From assembly GCA_964516515.1 (NCBI GenBank), contig CAZEYA010000197.1, forward strand, positions 1 to 6,818: a stretch of 6,818 nt of DNA, read 5' to 3'. Shown here in pieces: positions 5,476 through 6,818 of this stretch. A model generated the notes under the pieces. That model saw only the letters and a program-made list of their open reading frames with translations. It made no database searches and was not told the DNA's origin. Numbering within the stretch: position 1 is the stretch's first letter; each line of letters opens with the position of its first letter. The translations under genes and the position numbers were made by a program. This DNA is from JANNOG01 sp964516515. Lineage in GTDB: Bacteria > Actinomycetota > Actinomycetes > Actinomycetales > JBBAYJ01.

Positions 5476-5795
5476 GGCAGTCGCGGGTCGAGCTCCCGCG
5501 CGAAGAAACTCGAGGCCGCCAGCAAGATCTCATTGGCGCGCTTGAGTTCCCGGACCTCGGCCTGCAACTCCTTGATCGTCTTTGCGTCGTCGGTCGTGGT
5601 CCCCGAGGCCTGTCCGGCATCGATGTGGGCCTGCTTGATCCAGCCCCGCAGCGTGTCGGGGACGATCCCAACGCGCGGCCCGATCCGCTTGACCGCCGCG
5701 TTGAGCGAGAGCAACGGATCCTCGCTCATCGCCTCCGCGACCAGGCGCCGTGCACGCTCACGCAGCTCGTCGGGGTACTTCCTGGGTGCCGCCAT
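5469..5795 (-). CDS. IS3 OrfA, helix-turn-helix protein
   Basis: This 108-residue protein has the HTH_Tnp_1 layout: PRKYPDELRERARRLVAEA, a second helix region with LSLNAAVKRIGPRVGI, and the recognition segment DTLRGWIKQAH. A leucine-zipper-like coiled coil follows (IKELQAEVRELKRANEIL) and then the usual ending ASSFFARELDPR. It binds the IS ends and dimerises with the transposase. The ATG at 5795 is chosen over an in-frame upstream start (5828) because GGAAGG lies seven bases before it and the family starts at MAAPRKYP. The upstream alternative also falls close to the terminal repeat. The reading frame is undamaged. Confidence 0.92.
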   Translation of the reverse strand: MAAPRKYPDELRERARRLVAEAMSEDPLLSLNAAVKRIGPRVGIVPDTLRGWIKQAHIDAGQASGTTTDDAKTIKELQAEVRELKRANEILLAASSFFARELDPRLPW

Positions 5796-5819
5796 GACTC
5801 CACCTTCCCGTGGAATCAG

Positions 5820-5846
5820 GCCCTGCACGAGACCCGGGGCGGTTCA
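5820..5846. repeat. IS3 right terminal inverted repeat (27 bp)
   Basis: Its reverse complement begins TGAACCGCCCCGGGT and agrees with 2281-2307 at 23 of 27 bases. The terminal TGA forms an immediate in-frame stop for the gene the element interrupted. Confidence 0.9.
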
Positions 5847-6014
5847 GAACGCCTTCACGCGTAAGGTCTCGTCCGCGGTGGAACGCGCAGCATGTGCTGC
5901 AACGGCAGGTCCACCTCGACGCCACGTAGAGGCGCAGATCAAAAGAGTGGCGACAAGGCGCACTGCCGTACGAGGTACCGCTTTTCCCATCAGCTTCAGT
6001 CGCCTGTCTCTCAC
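5844..6014 (-). pseudogene. Short ORF with secretion-signal-like start, truncated by IS3
   Basis: GTG at 6014-6012 is preceded by GGGAG with a seven-base gap. The frame gives MRDRRLKLMGKAVPRTAVRL, a hydrophobic run VATLLICAST, then PAVAAHA, which resembles a signal-peptidase site. It ends STADETLRVKAF at the IS3 border, where the IS3 terminus itself supplies the stop TGA. The last segment joins in frame across the GAA duplication to LIVRRNQTRDYLDV at 2277, so at least its final residues belong to the disrupted nucleotidyltransferase-like gene. A signal peptide in front of such a protein would be odd, and Arg-Arg after the hydrophobic run is unusual. Either an older in-frame fusion occurred near 5890, or the signal-like look is chance. 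As written it encodes 56 residues. Confidence 0.45.
5847..5849. repeat. Right copy of IS3 target duplication (GAA)
   Basis: GAA directly follows the right IS3 terminus (5846) and matches 2278-2280. Confidence 0.85.
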
Positions 6015-6383
6015 AACCCAGCTCCCATCGGTGTCTCACAGCGTTTACTGCTGCCCCTTGAGGGCACGATGTATCCGGACACGCCTTCTCCTGTTCCACA
6101 CGGACGCAGCAGACCGGGCTCGCGTCGCCTGCATGCCGGACACCATCTGGCCAATAGGCGGGCACCCGCCAGACTCATCCCGGGATTGCATTGACACCCC
6201 GGTTTCGATGTCGTCTCTAAGTTTCGACACGTCAGCAGCGATTCACTTTCGTTCGCCTTCCCGATCCCCACCTGACACCTCTCGGGCGCCTTTTCCTCAT
6301 CGTTCACCACGACGGTCTTCAGCCAACGCAGCATGAGGTGGTTTGGAGCCTCCCCCCGCAGGGCGACTCCGAAGGGCCAACCT
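6015..6383. other. Stretch without a recognisable gene
   Basis: Several short frames are open on both strands. One minus-strand frame (6334-6011) runs over 107 codons but shows Cys- and Arg-rich, motif-free wording. I recognise no family, tRNA or rRNA here. A TTGACA at 6191 on the plus strand has only a poor -10 (TCTCTA) 17 bases on and no gene after it. The region is best viewed as eroded sequence between two broken genes. Confidence 0.5.
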
Positions 6384-6816
6384 TCATCGTCCGTGCAGCA
6401 CCGCAGCCAGCAGAGTTCCTACATGAGCCTCTCCTTCGCGTTCAGGACACAGCAATGCAACATCGTCGGCAACCTGGCGATCACCACTGGCCTCCAGTGC
6501 CTTCTGGTAGTCCAGCGATCCGTCTCCTCGCGCGCCCGCCTGAAGGGCTAGAGTTGCGAGTCTTGCCTCCCTCTTTTGTCCTTCAGTTATCGTGACCGAA
6601 GCTCGATCCCCGCCGCTGGCTACCTCGGTGGCGAGGGGGCTCGTCTCCTTCAGACGCCGTGAGCATGACTGCGTAATCGAGACCGCCTGGCGGCACATCT
6701 GCCGAGGCCAGCACTACCTCAGGAGACGTTGCCTGCGATTCTGCTTCAGCGGCAACGGCAGGCGGCGACCACATCGCCACCGTGACCGCGCTCATGGTGA
6801 CGAGTGCAGCAGCACG
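6384..6816 (-). pseudogene. N-terminal part of a probable secreted protein, frameshifted
   Basis: At the right edge, minus strand, a frame open from the border reads LVTMSAVTVAMWSPPAVAAE, which looks like the hydrophobic core and AxA cleavage site of a signal peptide. ATG 6795 is one possible start; the true start may lie beyond the window. The frame continues SPEVVLASADVPPGGLDYAV and then turns to Arg-rich nonsense and stops at 6583. From about 6650 a second frame carries protein-like wording (ATEVASGGDRASVTITEG, then LDYQKALEASGDRQVADDVA) down to a stop at 6384. I infer a one-base insertion (or two-base loss) near 6640-6660. The family is unrecognised. It could also be two unrelated chance frames, but the change of coding-like wording at one point favours a single broken gene. 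Confidence 0.4.
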
Positions 6817-6818
6817 CA

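Larger units (their letters stand above)
2281..5846 (-). mobile_element. IS3-family insertion sequence, interrupted by an IS21-family element
   Basis: The element is bounded by inverted repeats starting TGAACCGCCCCGGGT and flanked by the 3-bp direct repeat GAA. Its genes run on the minus strand: orfA (5795-5469), then orfB (from 5475), interrupted at 4780 and resumed at 2547. Subtracting the inner element (2227 bp) and one copy of GACGG leaves 1334 bp, a normal IS3 size. Both reading frames are intact once the inner element is removed, so this copy could have been active until the second insertion. It cannot now make a full transposase. Confidence 0.93.

Noticed and set aside
6191..6219. TTGACA with a possible -10 at 17 bases on the plus strand
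   Set aside because: The -10 (TCTCTA) is poor and no plausible plus-strand gene follows.
5254..6336. 360-codon plus-strand frame
   Set aside because: Its first half is antisense to IS3 orfA and orfB, it crosses the IS3 end, and the remainder is Ser/Arg-rich without motifs.
1..6818. CRISPR array, tRNA or rRNA genes
   Set aside because: No regularly spaced direct repeats and no recognisable tRNA or rRNA segments were seen on either strand.

Overview
The window looks like a high-GC actinobacterial genome segment. G/C-ending codons predominate, GTG starts are common, two genes look leaderless, and the RpoC piece carries actinobacterial wording. It reads as an accessory 'graveyard': toxin-antitoxin genes, insertion sequences and broken genes, with no intact housekeeping gene.

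Layout. (1) Bases 1-602, minus strand: C-terminal part of an rpoC copy. It is cut at its 5' side near base 602, runs off the left edge, and is interrupted by an in-frame amber codon where the family has Gln. (2) 634-1179, plus: a tandem 19-bp repeat, an MNT-type nucleotidyltransferase, and the N-terminal stub of its usual HEPN (DUF86) partner without the catalytic part. (3) 1215-1929, plus: a complete vapBC-like module with a leaderless promoter embedded in an inverted-repeat operator. (4) 1974-2280 and 5847 to about 5890, minus: two halves of a decayed gene resembling the C-terminus of a conserved actinobacterial nucleotidyltransferase-like family. (5) 2281-5846: an IS3-family element with 27-bp terminal inverted repeats (23/27 identical) and a 3-bp target duplication (GAA) lies inside that gene. 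(6) 2553-4779: a 2227-bp IS21-family element (istA, istB) lies inside the IS3 orfB. It is flanked by the 5-bp duplication GACGG, and its ends carry two copies each of a TTGACCCC-type repeat at identical spacing. (7) 5844-6816, minus: a short secretion-signal-like ORF running into the IS3 end, a stretch with no convincing gene, and at the right edge a frameshifted remnant of a probable secreted protein.

History. Removing the IS21 element and one GACGG copy restores a 314-aa OrfB with D, D and E all present. Removing the whole IS3 element and one GAA restores the reading TLRVKAF|LIVRRNQTRDYLDV across 5847 and 2277. The order was therefore: decay-prone gene, then IS3 insertion, then IS21 insertion into IS3. 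Nothing here clearly forms a new multi-gene system. The best points are the nested insertions resolved to the base, the amber-interrupted rpoC fragment, the toxin-less MNT gene, the vapB operator and an altered Walker A in IstB.
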